This document shows, in pieces, positions 26,305 to 35,539 of a stretch of DNA of 64,000 nucleotides (positions within the stretch are counted from its first letter, which is position 1; every line of letters begins with the position of its first letter). The stretch comes from Candidatus Wolframiiraptor sinensis (GTDB taxonomy: Archaea; Thermoproteota; Nitrososphaeria_A; Caldarchaeales; Wolframiiraptoraceae), in NCBI GenBank assembly GCA_023268255.1, contig JALNJX010000002.1, forward strand, positions 124,001 to 188,000, read 5' to 3'. Both the position numbers and the translations under genes were made by a program. The notes under the pieces are model-generated. The model was not told the origin of the DNA. It ran no database searches and saw nothing but the letters and a program-made list of their open reading frames with translations.

Positions 26305-26595
26305 TTAGGCCAGGGTCCCCAGCTCAACTCTGACCTTGGATTTCATGTAGTCGATCAGACCAGCCGCCTCCAAGGCCCTCATCACCTCCTCGTCGCTGGC
26401 TCCTCTCCCGATCTCTATCCTGTGAGGCGTGAATGCCAAGTGCCTTACGTTGGCCTTCCTCCTCCGGATGCCCGTGAGCTGCTTCGGTCCAGTCACCAGA
26501 ACGAAGTTCTTGTCTATCACGTCGACTATCACGCACTTCTTCCCGGCCTCTCTGCCCGAGGTTTTCACAGCTATCCGACCTATCTCCTCGATCAT
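26305..26595 (-). CDS. rpl14e: ribosomal protein L14e (eL14)
   Basis: The protein has 96 residues with a KOW-like N-terminus (GRIAVKTSGREAGKKCVIVDVIDKNFVLVTGP) and the family continuation RRRKANVRHLAFTPHRIEIGRGASDEEV. It is a large-subunit ribosomal protein found in archaea and eukaryotes. Position ahead of cbf5 supports the call. Confidence 0.93.
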   Translation of the reverse strand: MIEEIGRIAVKTSGREAGKKCVIVDVIDKNFVLVTGPKQLTGIRRRKANVRHLAFTPHRIEIGRGASDEEVMRALEAAGLIDYMKSKVRVELGTLA

Positions 26596-26650
26596 ACCGC
26601 TGAACCGGGTTACAGGTCACTATTTAGCAATTATTCTTTTTAGCGGTATC

Positions 26651-27172
26651 CTATCTCCTAAGCTTCGCCAGGCTCAGTATCTGGTCGGGCTTTAGCACGG
26701 AGATGCCGGTGTATGCTCCGACGACCTCTATCAGGACTATCCAGTCCGGGTTCTTCAGGTCAACTCTCCTATCGACGTTCTTCGCGGTTGCCTCGATTAT
26801 CTCGGAGCTCGAGAGCGACGTGTGCCTCTTCTCGATAGTTATCCTGAAGCTTTGATCCGCCGGTATCTTGGATGCAACCCTCCCGACAGCCTCGGCTATC
26901 ATCTCGAGATTCGAGTCAACGACTTCTTCTATGGGAATCATCCTCATGAGACTTCCAACCCTCCAAGGCTCCTCCTCGGCTATCGCCCTAACCCTCTCAA
27001 TCACCTCAAATGGATTGAGGCTCGTCCACGCGGTCAGGAGGCCGGAGATGCTCGTCACAGATACCTGAGGCTCATTATCGCCGAGGAACCTTAGTAGGTC
27101 CTCGAGCTCTATCGCCGCGAGATTCTCCATGCCCCTCGCGGTTGTAACTATGAGGTTAAACCTCTTGACCAC
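26651..27172 (-). CDS. THUMP domain RNA-binding protein
   Basis: The protein has 173 residues and is essentially a THUMP domain, with a ferredoxin-like first half (FNLIVTTARGMENLAAIELEDLL) and FRITIEKRHTSLSSSEIIEATAKNVDRRVDLKNPDWIVLIEVVG in the second half. No catalytic domain is attached. Stand-alone THUMP proteins of this kind resemble Tan1, which assists tRNA acetylation at C12. It belongs to the same strand block as L14e and Cbf5. Confidence 0.85.
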   Translation of the reverse strand: MVKRFNLIVTTARGMENLAAIELEDLLRFLGDNEPQVSVTSISGLLTAWTSLNPFEVIERVRAIAEEEPWRVGSLMRMIPIEEVVDSNLEMIAEAVGRVASKIPADQSFRITIEKRHTSLSSSEIIEATAKNVDRRVDLKNPDWIVLIEVVGAYTGISVLKPDQILSLAKLRR

Positions 27173-27369
27173 GGGTAAAGGAGCATCGTCTCGAGATATA
27201 AAGATGAGAGCATGTTAAAAGGCCTGGATATCCGACAATATTCCATGCACCTCGCATCCATCCACCGCCTCTGATGAGCCCGCATAGTGTAAAACATCTC
27301 GATCAAGGCTTCGCCTTCCTTAAGATCAATGCATCCAGCTTACGATGGACCTCGCATGATGATGGATTC

Positions 27370-28317
27370 TTAGACGTCTGGAACTATGCCGGGTATTCTC
27401 GGGAATGGCTGGACTTCCGCTACGTGCCGCGCTCCCGTGATGTATGCTATGAACCGCTCTATTCCGAGCCCCGCTCCCGCCGACGGCTTCAGCAGACCCT
27501 CCCTCGCGAGATCTAGGAGGATCTTGTAACTCGATTTCTCCAGGCCATCTCGCTCGAGCTTCATGACGAGCTTCTCGTACTCGTATTCCCGCTCAGCTCC
27601 AGAGATTACCTCACCATATCCTTCTGGCAGGATTAGATCGTAGTTTCTCCATTCGCCGGTCTCCGGATCCTCGTAATCATAGAACTGCCTCGGTATCCCG
27701 GTCACCCAGACCGGGTCTTTGATAATTTTTGAGATCTCGTCCTGCCACGAGCTCCCATATTTCTCCTCGAGCTCGATCCGCTTGTAAACCTTGAATGGCG
27801 CCTGCGGAATCCTCAGCTCTCTTCCAAGGATCTCAAGCTCGTGAGGAAGACTCTCCTTAACGTATTTTATTGACTCCGTTATCAGTTCTTCATAGATCCT
27901 GAAGATGTCGTGCATTTTCGCGTATGCTACCTCGACCTCGAATTGGGTGAACTCGTAGAGGTGTCTTCCGGTTGCAGCTCTATCTCTCCTTTCTATCCTT
28001 ATGTTCGGCGAGAGTATGAATATCTTCTCGGGGCCGAGTGAGACGAGAACTCTCTTATGAACTATCATGCTTTGCATGGCCGATACCTTTTCGCCGTAGA
28101 TCTCGACCTCGATCCTTTTCTCTATGCTGAAGTCGGGGTCGGGCCATAGAGGGTCAGTGGACTTGGAGAGGATGACGGGGAGTATCCAGTAGAAGCCCCT
28201 TTCTAGGAGCTTATTCACCATGACCTTAAGCACTCCAGCCTGGATCCTGAGTATCGCGAGCTTATGGCCGCTCATTGGCTTTCTCAAGTCCAGCCCTTCG
28301 AGCATTAGCCCCCTCAT
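27370..28317 (-). CDS. archaeal asparagine synthetase A (AspRS/AsnRS-like, no anticodon domain)
   Basis: The protein has 315 residues comprising only a class II aminoacyl-tRNA synthetase catalytic core. Motif 2 is in RHLYEFTQFEVEVA, and motif 3 is AGAGLGIERFIAYITG near the C-terminus. The N-terminal OB anticodon-binding domain is absent. This matches archaeal AS-AR enzymes, which make asparagine from aspartate, ammonia and ATP. A degraded tRNA synthetase is an alternative, but the intact motifs argue for an active enzyme. Confidence 0.85.
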   Translation of the reverse strand: MRGLMLEGLDLRKPMSGHKLAILRIQAGVLKVMVNKLLERGFYWILPVILSKSTDPLWPDPDFSIEKRIEVEIYGEKVSAMQSMIVHKRVLVSLGPEKIFILSPNIRIERRDRAATGRHLYEFTQFEVEVAYAKMHDIFRIYEELITESIKYVKESLPHELEILGRELRIPQAPFKVYKRIELEEKYGSSWQDEISKIIKDPVWVTGIPRQFYDYEDPETGEWRNYDLILPEGYGEVISGAEREYEYEKLVMKLERDGLEKSSYKILLDLAREGLLKPSAGAGLGIERFIAYITGARHVAEVQPFPRIPGIVPDV

Positions 28318-28484
28318 CCAGCGCTCCTTGATCGAGATAAGCGCACTATATTTGTCTTTTTAACGGATGATTCCGTCAACCGGATGAAATATGCGGATTT
28401 GCTTATCACCTTTTCTGACAATCTGCCGGCAACCTCACCGCGCCGAGAACATTATAGGCCCGGGAATCACGTTATTTGCCGGCG

Positions 28485-29759
28485 ATGAGGGAGCGGATGA
28501 AGGGTTTTCCGAGACTTATGTCCATCGATGATGCTAGAGACATGCTGAGGAAGAGGATCACGCATAGGATAATGGAGGTTGAGGAGGTTGAGCTTACAGC
28601 GGCCGCTGGCAGGGTCTGCGGCGAGGACATCACGTCTCCGATGGACTCGCCACCACATGATAGAAGCGCTGTCGATGGCTACGCCGTCGTGGCCGAGGAT
28701 ACTTTCGGCGCCTCTCCGACCAACCCCGTGGAGCTTAAGCTGGTTGGCAGGATAGAACTCGGCGCAGATCCATCATTTCTCCCCGAGATCCGGAGGGGCG
28801 AGGCGGTTGAGGTGCCGACCGGCGGCCCGATTCCCCCCGGGGCGAATGCGGTCGTACCACTTGAGCATGCTAGAAGAGCCGGCGACCGCGTTGAGGTGTA
28901 TGAGCATGTTCGGCCGCTCCAGAACATCTCTGGGAGGGGTGAGGATTATCGGAGGGGCGATGTAGTCTTGCGGAGAGGGTTGCTGATTAAGCCATGGCAT
29001 ATCGCGGCCCTCGCATCGCTCGGCTTCAGGAGCTTGAGGGTTCTCAGAAGACCCCGCGTAGCCATTCTCTCGACGGGCAGCGAGCTCATCGAGCCCGGAG
29101 AAGAACCCGCTCCCGGCAAGGTGTATAATTGCACTAAGCCCATGCTCAAGGTCATGCTCACATCGCATGGTGCAGAGCCGATCGATCTAGGCGCCGTCCC
29201 AGATGACGTCAAGCTCATCTCCGAGAGAATTTCGGATGGATTAAGGAGAGCTGATTCTGTGATAGTTACCGGCGGCACGAGCGTCGGGGAGCGGGATCTC
29301 GTTCCAGAAGTGATCTCGAAAGTGGGCGAGATAGTGGCTCATGGGCTCGCGATTAGGCCGGGTAAGCCCACGGGCTTCGCGATCTCCTCGGGCAAGCCCA
29401 TATTCATGCTCTCGGGCTTTCCGGTCGCGGCGCTAATAGGATTTCAGGAGCTCGTTATCCCGGCCCTAGAGCTCATGCTTGGATGCAGATTTGATCCTCC
29501 TCCGAGGATAAGGGGGAGGCTTACTAGGAGGATAGCATCTCCGCCTGGGATCAGGACTTATGCCAGGGTTAGGGTCTTCAAGAGCGGGGATGGAGAGATC
29601 TCGATCGAGCCTCTGAGGGTAACCGGCTCCGGAATTCTCTCAACCCTCACGCGCGGCAACGGCTTACTGGTCATACCGGAGGAGCTTGAGGGCTTTGATG
29701 AGGGCTCGGAGGTCGAGGTCATTCTCCTCTCACCCATTCTCGAGGGTGATGAGATGTGA
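28485..29759 (+). CDS. moeA: molybdopterin molybdotransferase MoeA (first copy)
   Basis: The protein is about 424 residues from ATG 28485 (TTG 28476 is also in frame). It shows the MoeA layout: MDSPPHDRSAVDGYAV, VEVPTGGPIPPGANAVV, ILSTGSELIEPG, ITGGTSVGERDL-type loop and the GKPTGFAI/PVAALI segment, with a C-terminal beta domain. MoeA inserts molybdate or tungstate into adenylated pterin. It overlaps the next moeA by 4 bases, so the two are translated together. Given the nearby AORs, the metal is probably tungsten. Confidence 0.93.
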   Translation: MRERMKGFPRLMSIDDARDMLRKRITHRIMEVEEVELTAAAGRVCGEDITSPMDSPPHDRSAVDGYAVVAEDTFGASPTNPVELKLVGRIELGADPSFLPEIRRGEAVEVPTGGPIPPGANAVVPLEHARRAGDRVEVYEHVRPLQNISGRGEDYRRGDVVLRRGLLIKPWHIAALASLGFRSLRVLRRPRVAILSTGSELIEPGEEPAPGKVYNCTKPMLKVMLTSHGAEPIDLGAVPDDVKLISERISDGLRRADSVIVTGGTSVGERDLVPEVISKVGEIVAHGLAIRPGKPTGFAISSGKPIFMLSGFPVAALIGFQELVIPALELMLGCRFDPPPRIRGRLTRRIASPPGIRTYARVRVFKSGDGEISIEPLRVTGSGILSTLTRGNGLLVIPEELEGFDEGSEVEVILLSPILEGDEM

Positions 29760-31687
29760 GGAGGATCTTCCACGAGCTCCTGACTCTTCGCGAGGCACTT
29801 GAGCGAGCTCTCAGCGAGATCTCGCCCCTTGGAACCGAGGAGGTGAGCCTAGAGAATGCTCTCGGAAGAGCGCTGGCATCAGACATATACGCCGAGATTG
29901 ACTCGCCTCCATTCGATAGATCCCTCGTCGATGGTTATGCTGTTAGAGCTGAGGATACTTATCGCGCTGATGAGGATAACCCGGTCGAGCTCAGGCTGGT
30001 CGGCAGAATCAATGTTGGGGAGAAGCCGCGAGTATTCATAAGTGAGGGCGAGTGTGCTGAGATCGCGACGGGCGCCCCTATACCGCGCGGGGCGAACGCC
30101 GTGGTCATGCTCGAGTATACGAGCCGGTCCGGCGACAGCGTGAGGATCTTCAGGGCTGTCAGGCCCGGGGAGAATATTGCGCAGGCTGGCTCAGACATCT
30201 CGGCGGGAGACCTCGTCCTGAGAAGAGGGAGGATATTGACCGCGAAGGGGATCGCCGCGCTTGCCGCTCTCGGTTGCTCGAAGTTGAGAGTGTATAGGAA
30301 GCCGCGGATCGCGGTCTTCTCGATCGGCAGGGAGCTCGTTCGGCCGGGGCAATCCCTTGAGCTCGGCAAAGTCTACGATGTTAATAGCTACTCGATTCTC
30401 GGAATGCTACGGGAGCTCGGCCTCAGCGCCGAGTTCGGCGGGATATTGCCGGACGATGAAGAGGCGATAACCAAGAAGTTGGAAGAGGCGCTTCAGGAGA
30501 ACGACGTGGTGATAACCTCGGGTGGAACATCGGCCGGTCTCGAAGACCTAACTTACAGGGCCTTCGAGAAGCTCGGGAGGATTATAGTTCATGGGGTTAG
30601 GGTTAAGCCCGGTAAGCCGACGATAATCGCGGCGACGCGTGATGGTAAGCTGCTGATAGGGCTGCCCGGCTTTCCCCTCTCGGCGATGATGATCTTCACT
30701 TCCCTCGTCAAGCCCATCCTCATGAGGTTGATGGGAGCCGATGCCGAGGAGCCTGAAACCATTCAAGCTGAGTCCGCCCTCAGGCTAACTATTGGCGGCA
30801 GAACCCACCTGATCCCAGTGCATCTAGTTGCCACGCCAAGGGGCTTAAGGGCATATCCGATTCTGGGAGACTCGGGCTCAGCATCCGCGCTGCTAGAAGC
30901 CGACGGCTTCATGGAGATACCGGGCGAGAAGCAGCTTCTCGACGAGGGCGAGATTGTTGAGGTGAAGCTCTTCAGGGGATTCAGGCCTGCGAGCGCTGTG
31001 ATCATCGGGAGCCACTGCCCCGCGCTGGACATGCTCATCGATGCTGCTGGATTAAGGAATGTCAAGCTGATTAATGTTGGCTCCCTTGGAGGATGGCTCG
31101 CGCTCAAGAGGGGTGAGGCCGATGTGGTGGGAACGCATCTCCTAGACGAGGAGACCATGACATATAATGTTCACATGCCTAGGAGACTCGGGCTCGAGGA
31201 TGAAGTCGAGATATATGGGGGCTATATCAGGGAGATAGGCTTCATAACGGCGCCCGGAAACCCGAAGAACATCAGGAGCTTCGAGGATCTACTGAGGCCC
31301 GACATCATCTTCGTCAACAGGGTTCCTGGATCCGGGATAAGGACGTTCACGGATCTGCAGCTAAAGAGGATTGGAGTAGCCGATCCGGAGAGGAGGATTA
31401 AGGGGTATACCTATCAGGTGAGGACTCATACAGCTGTCGCGGCGGCGGTCTCGCAAGGGAGAGCCGACGTCGGGGTAGCCATCGGATACGTCGCCGAGAT
31501 CTATGGGCTTGAGTTCATCTACTTGGCGGATGAGAGATTCGACCTCGCAGTGCGAAGGGATAGGCTCTACAAGGAGTCGGTGAAGGCGATTCTGGGAGCG
31601 CTGAGGAGTAGAGGCTTCGCAGAGAAGCTAAGTAGACTACCGCATTACAGAGTCGCCGAAGAAACTGGGCAGAGAATCTACCCATAA
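29756..31687 (+). CDS. moeA: MoeA fused to a periplasmic-binding-protein-like domain
   Basis: The protein has 643 residues. The first ~400 are MoeA (DSPPFDRSLVDGYAV, IATGAPIPRGANAVVML, FSIGRELVRPG, TSGGTSAGLEDL). The last ~220 are a PBP/LysR-substrate-like domain (ASAVIIGSHCPALDMLI, VPGSGIRTFTDLQLKRIG, VGVAIGYVAEIYGLEFIYL). This fusion is known in archaea and bacteria and may bind oxyanion or pterin intermediates. It starts with GTG overlapping the previous stop and lies ahead of the AOR gene. Confidence 0.92.
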   Translation: MRRIFHELLTLREALERALSEISPLGTEEVSLENALGRALASDIYAEIDSPPFDRSLVDGYAVRAEDTYRADEDNPVELRLVGRINVGEKPRVFISEGECAEIATGAPIPRGANAVVMLEYTSRSGDSVRIFRAVRPGENIAQAGSDISAGDLVLRRGRILTAKGIAALAALGCSKLRVYRKPRIAVFSIGRELVRPGQSLELGKVYDVNSYSILGMLRELGLSAEFGGILPDDEEAITKKLEEALQENDVVITSGGTSAGLEDLTYRAFEKLGRIIVHGVRVKPGKPTIIAATRDGKLLIGLPGFPLSAMMIFTSLVKPILMRLMGADAEEPETIQAESALRLTIGGRTHLIPVHLVATPRGLRAYPILGDSGSASALLEADGFMEIPGEKQLLDEGEIVEVKLFRGFRPASAVIIGSHCPALDMLIDAAGLRNVKLINVGSLGGWLALKRGEADVVGTHLLDEETMTYNVHMPRRLGLEDEVEIYGGYIREIGFITAPGNPKNIRSFEDLLRPDIIFVNRVPGSGIRTFTDLQLKRIGVADPERRIKGYTYQVRTHTAVAAAVSQGRADVGVAIGYVAEIYGLEFIYLADERFDLAVRRDRLYKESVKAILGALRSRGFAEKLSRLPHYRVAEETGQRIYP

Positions 31688-31716
31688 GAGATGGGCGAAA
31701 TGAATGACGTAAAGGC

Positions 31717-31724
31717 TTTTATAT
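31717..31724 (+). promoter_or_regulatory. TATA box of the AOR gene
   Basis: TTTTATAT lies 23-30 bases before the GTG start, the spacing expected for a leaderless archaeal transcript. Confidence 0.5.
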
Positions 31725-31746
31725 GCAGCCCTGATAATCAGTTATT

Positions 31747-33570
31747 GTGACATCTGTGAGTGGTTATGCGAATAGGATAGCCTGGGTTGATCTCGCTGAG
31801 AAACGCGTTGAATATCTCGAAGTTGATGAGGATGAGGCCGCCAAGTTCATCGGTGGAAGAGGCCTCGGCGGAAGATTCCTCCTGAAACATGCCGTTGGCA
31901 AGGATCCCCTATCACCCGAGAACATTCTCGCGATCATGGTCGGCCCGATGACGGGCAGCGATGCCCCCCTATCCAATAGAATCGCTGCCGTTACTAGGTC
32001 CCCGCTCACTGGCGGATTCGCGGATAGCCATTGCGGCGGGTACGCTGGGCCTGCGCTCAAGCTCTCGGGCTTCGATGGCGTGATTCTAGCCGGAGCATCG
32101 GATGACCCTGTCCTTCTCGTAGCTAAGAATGGCGCGATCACGATTGAGAGCGCGAAGGCGCTTTGGGGCAAAAACACCTTCGACGCGTATCAGTCTGTTA
32201 AGAGGAAGTATGGCGCGGAGGCCGTGTTCTACGGCATCGGGCCCGCTGGAGAGAACCTCGTGAAGTTCGCAAACATAATGCATTTCAGCAGGTTCGCGCC
32301 CGGTGGCAGGGCTTCCGGAAGATGTGGCACTGGGGCCGTGATGGGGAGCAAGAGGGTTAAGGGGCTCGTGATGCTCCCAGATCTGAAGAGGAAGCCTCAG
32401 CCCGCTGACCCGAGCAAGTTCAGGAAAGCTGTGGATGAATCGCTTAGAAAGATTCGTGAGAGCGAGGTGACGAGCCCGGGGAAGGGCGGCTTATCCGTCT
32501 ATGGGACCGCGGTGCTCGTGAACGTCATAAATGAGCTCAAGGCATTCCCGACGAGGAACGCGAAGCAGACCATCTTCGAGCACGCCTACTACATCTCGGG
32601 CGAGAACCTGAGGGGAACGATTCTGAGGAGGCAATGGACGTGCTTCATGTGCCCCGTGGCGTGCAAGAGGGAGTCCGAGGTCAAGGATGGGAAGTTCAAG
32701 CACGAGAGCGAGGGGCCGGAATACGAGTCGATCTGGGCTCTCGGAGCGATGACGGGGCTGGGGCACATCGAGGCCATATCATACCTGAACTACCTCGCCA
32801 ACGCATACGGTCTTGATACGATAGAGCTCGGAAACACGCTCGCAGTCGCATGCGAGGCATCCGAGATGGGATTGATAAAGGATGCGGTGAAGTGGGGTGA
32901 CGCGGACGCATTCATCGATCTCGTGAGAAAGATATCTTACCGTGAGGGAGAGCTCGGTAACCTGCTGGCTGAAGGGGGAGCGAGAGCGGCTGAGAAGCTC
33001 GGCGCGCCCGAGATCTCGATGTCCGTTAAGGGGCTGAGCATACCGGCCTACGATCCGAGAGGCGTTAAGGGCATGGGATTGACGTATGCGACCTCGAATA
33101 GGGGTGCCTGCCACCTCAGGGCATATGCCATAGCCTCCGAGGTCCTTGGAATACCCTATAAGACGGATCCGCTTGCCTACGATGGCAAGGTCGATATCGT
33201 GATTCTCTTTGAGAGGCTATTCGCGATCCTTGATAGCATGACCTTCTGCAAGTTCAGCAGCTTCGCCATGACGAAGGAGGATTATGCAGCCCTATACTCC
33301 GGCTTAACGGGCCTAGAGGTAACGCCCGACGACTTGGACAAGATAGGCGAGAGAATATGGACTCAGGAGAGATACTTCAACCAGCTTCACGGCTTCTCGC
33401 GAAAGGATGACATACTGCCGAGGAGGTTCTTCGAGGAAACCTCGTCCCACGGCCAAGTCTATGATCGCGAGACGTTCGAGAGAATGCTCGACGAATATTA
33501 TCGCAAGCATGAGTACGATCCCGACGGAAGAGTTCCCGAGGAGACGTTGAAGAAGCTCGAGATAATCTAG
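31747..33570 (+). CDS. aor: aldehyde:ferredoxin oxidoreductase (tungsten enzyme)
   Basis: The protein has 607 residues in AOR domain order. The N-terminal pterin-binding region has FIGGRGLGGRFL and NRIAAVTRSPLTGGFADSHCGGY; the cluster Cys are in CFMCPVACK, with the fourth Cys late in FCKFSSF. AOR enzymes oxidise aldehydes to acids with ferredoxin as acceptor, using a tungsten bis-pterin and a 4Fe-4S cluster. It sits directly within pterin-maturation genes. A glyceraldehyde-3-phosphate:Fd oxidoreductase or another subfamily cannot be excluded. Confidence 0.92.
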   Translation: MTSVSGYANRIAWVDLAEKRVEYLEVDEDEAAKFIGGRGLGGRFLLKHAVGKDPLSPENILAIMVGPMTGSDAPLSNRIAAVTRSPLTGGFADSHCGGYAGPALKLSGFDGVILAGASDDPVLLVAKNGAITIESAKALWGKNTFDAYQSVKRKYGAEAVFYGIGPAGENLVKFANIMHFSRFAPGGRASGRCGTGAVMGSKRVKGLVMLPDLKRKPQPADPSKFRKAVDESLRKIRESEVTSPGKGGLSVYGTAVLVNVINELKAFPTRNAKQTIFEHAYYISGENLRGTILRRQWTCFMCPVACKRESEVKDGKFKHESEGPEYESIWALGAMTGLGHIEAISYLNYLANAYGLDTIELGNTLAVACEASEMGLIKDAVKWGDADAFIDLVRKISYREGELGNLLAEGGARAAEKLGAPEISMSVKGLSIPAYDPRGVKGMGLTYATSNRGACHLRAYAIASEVLGIPYKTDPLAYDGKVDIVILFERLFAILDSMTFCKFSSFAMTKEDYAALYSGLTGLEVTPDDLDKIGERIWTQERYFNQLHGFSRKDDILPRRFFEETSSHGQVYDRETFERMLDEYYRKHEYDPDGRVPEETLKKLEII

Positions 33571-33592
33571 GCTTCATCATTTCTCTCCCAAA

Positions 33593-33602
33593 TTTTTATT
33601 TT
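33593..33602 (+). terminator. T-rich tract between convergent AOR and ThiF/MoeB genes
   Basis: TTTTTATTTT occurs ~23 bases after the AOR stop. Archaeal terminators are commonly T-tracts without a hairpin. It overlaps the last bases of the converging gene. Confidence 0.35.
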
Positions 33603-34372
33603 CCTCCGCAGACGGGGCATCCCGGATTCCTCCTTACTTCTACCGCGTGGAAAGAAAGGTCCATCCCATCTATTACTATGAGCTTTCCGATTGCTGGCTC
33701 GCCTAGGCCGGTGATAATCTTTATGGCCTCTAGGGCCTCGAGAGAACCAACTACTCCTGGAAGCGGTCCTAGAACCGGGATCCTTCCCTGCTCAGCGGGC
33801 TCCCTCGGTATCAGGCATCTGAGGCATGGCCCTTTTCCCGGGATTATCGTCATCAGCCTTCCCTCAATGCCATATATCGCGCCATGAATGAGCGGTTTCC
33901 CGCGCTCCACACATGCATCATTCAAGATGAACCTAGCCCTAAAATTATCGAGGCAATCAATCGCTAGATCCACTCCAGATAGTAGATCTCCGGAATTCCC
34001 CTCCATAAGCCTTTCTCTTATCGCCTCGATCTCCACTTCAGGGTTCAGCTCCTTGAGGCGCCTAGCGGCCACCTCGACCTTCGGCTTGCCGAGGTCGCTC
34101 GTGCCGTATAGTATCTGCCGGTTGAGGTTGCTGAGCTCCACATCGCCGTCATCAACTATTCTCAGCAGGCCAACTCCAGCGGAGGCGAGGTAGAGTGTTG
34201 CGGCGGACCCGAGCCCCCCGACTCCCACGACCAAAACTTTAGCCTTTTTCAGCTTCAGCTGTCCCTCGACGCCGAGACCGAGAAACCTTATCTGCCTATC
34301 ATATCTCTCGAGCTCCCTAGGAGATAGCTTATCCGCCTGCGACTGGTGGTATGAAGGCGACCGAGTCTCCAT
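33596..34372 (-). CDS. E1-like adenylyltransferase (ThiF/MoeB/HesA family)
   Basis: The protein has 258 residues. The RYDRQIRFLG start and ATP site VLVVGVGGLGSAA (about residues 46-58) are typical, as is LNRQILY. Zn-binding CxxC pairs occur in CLRCLIP and at the very end in CPVCGGK. The family adenylates the C-terminal Gly of MoaD/ThiS-like proteins, here very likely the MoaD encoded just upstream. The start overlaps moaD by 44 bases; no closer start codon keeps the RYDRQ motif. Confidence 0.9.
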   Translation of the reverse strand: METRSPSYHQSQADKLSPRELERYDRQIRFLGLGVEGQLKLKKAKVLVVGVGGLGSAATLYLASAGVGLLRIVDDGDVELSNLNRQILYGTSDLGKPKVEVAARRLKELNPEVEIEAIRERLMEGNSGDLLSGVDLAIDCLDNFRARFILNDACVERGKPLIHGAIYGIEGRLMTIIPGKGPCLRCLIPREPAEQGRIPVLGPLPGVVGSLEALEAIKIITGLGEPAIGKLIVIDGMDLSFHAVEVRRNPGCPVCGGK

Positions 34373-34607
34373 CCCTTAGTTTAGTCCTTAAACCATCTAA
34401 ATATGTTATCTCCCTTCCATTCACAAGAACCTTCACGTTCGAATTTTCGCCCACGAGCCTGCTGATATCCAGTCTCGACCCATACTGCTCCTCCAACTTC
34501 TTGAGCAGATCCTCTATGGTCGAGCCCTCTGGGAGCTCGAGATAGAGCATTCCGGTGCCGCCAAATATCTCGCGGAGCGTTGCAAAGGTCTTAACGGTGA
34601 TCTTCAA
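34329..34607 (-). CDS. moaD: MoaD/ThiS-family sulfur carrier
   Basis: The protein has 92 residues with a ubiquitin-like beta-grasp and the required C-terminal Gly-Gly (FIPPVAGG). Segments LREIFGGTGMLYLELPEGSTIEDLL and VLVNGREITYLDGL are MoaD-like. It would carry thiocarboxylate sulfur for molybdopterin or tungstopterin synthesis. It lies directly upstream of, and partly overlaps, the E1-like gene. An archaeal SAMP role in protein modification is a secondary possibility. Confidence 0.9.
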   Translation of the reverse strand: MKITVKTFATLREIFGGTGMLYLELPEGSTIEDLLKKLEEQYGSRLDISRLVGENSNVKVLVNGREITYLDGLRTKLRDGDSVAFIPPVAGG

Positions 34608-34677
34608 GGGAGCGCCTCCTTTACTGTTTCCTGCTGTTGTCCTGAGATTTATCTTTTAGGAGTCTCGCGCTCAACCT

Positions 34678-35469
34678 TTAGACCTTAACCCATTCTACCC
34701 CAAGATCTCTGAAAATTAATAATAGGAGCTCGCGATCCTGTCCTCGCAATCCCTTCCAGTCTATGATGGCGAGCCTAGGTCGCTCCACGGTCTTCTCGAA
34801 TGCCTGCTCGATAAGCGCCCTATCCACGGGCATGGCGTATTTCGGGCACATGTGGCCAAAAGAATACTCCTCGGCCAGGGCGAGCCTCGTGAAAGAGGGA
34901 GCGTAGTGCCCTCCCCCAAATCCGACGGCCGGCGGCGGCCCCGAGCAGATCTCGCAGGCAGCCATGCATGCGCGCGCTACGGCCTCGACCGCTTTCTGAT
35001 CCGGCGCCTCCCCCGAGGGGCCTCCAGCCTCAATGAATATCGTTGGTATGGATGTGGCTGGGCCGTGATGAGTAACCTCCAGGCCTATGCTCCATTCATT
35101 AAGTCCAAGGCTCGAGGCTGCATCCCGGAGCGCCTGCAGAGCTCCATAGAGAGCTATAGCGCTCGTCGGCGATAGTGTTCTCGGAAGGCCTCCCACGAGC
35201 ACCTCATCCCCCCAGTTTCCAACGGGGTGTGTGAGAAGAGCTCTCACGCCGGCCTCGGATCTATGGGATGAGGCGACAACCTGGAGCTCGGGCTTCAGAT
35301 CCTCGCCCAATCCATTCGCGTGAACATGCTTCTCCCTTATCACCCTGAGGCCTATACCTCCTCTCGCGTAGAGGTCATTTCCGATGGGCTTGAAATCATA
35401 CTCCTCGAGAAGGAGCCTGCCGACGAGCATCGATGTTGGATCCGCCTTCGAGACCACTATCAGCTTCAT
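34678..35469 (-). CDS. dtdA: D-aminoacyl-tRNA deacylase, archaeal type
   Basis: The protein has 263 residues with family hallmarks: EVTHHGPATSIPTIFIEAGG in the middle and VGFGGGHYAPSFTRLA followed by FGHMCPKYAMP later. This archaeal/plant (GEK1) enzyme frees D-amino acids from tRNA using Zn. Length is normal. It is divergent from the methyltransferase at 35540. Confidence 0.93.
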   Translation of the reverse strand: MKLIVVSKADPTSMLVGRLLLEEYDFKPIGNDLYARGGIGLRVIREKHVHANGLGEDLKPELQVVASSHRSEAGVRALLTHPVGNWGDEVLVGGLPRTLSPTSAIALYGALQALRDAASSLGLNEWSIGLEVTHHGPATSIPTIFIEAGGPSGEAPDQKAVEAVARACMAACEICSGPPPAVGFGGGHYAPSFTRLALAEEYSFGHMCPKYAMPVDRALIEQAFEKTVERPRLAIIDWKGLRGQDRELLLLIFRDLGVEWVKV

Positions 35470-35539
35470 CTCTCCATCGGGATGGAATATGCTTATCCGG
35501 GATTCCTCTAAAATATTGCCCCCTTAGGCTAGAGACTGG

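Noticed and set aside
27305-27317. Hairpin AAGGC-TTC-GCCTT upstream of asparagine synthetase stop region
   Set aside because: Very short stem without a following T-tract; it does not look like an archaeal terminator or RNA gene.
31734-31745. ATAATCAGTTAT before the AOR start as another copy of the redox dyad
   Set aside because: The spacer is shorter and the inner C/G pair is missing, so it does not fit the ATAAC-N3-GTTAT pattern.
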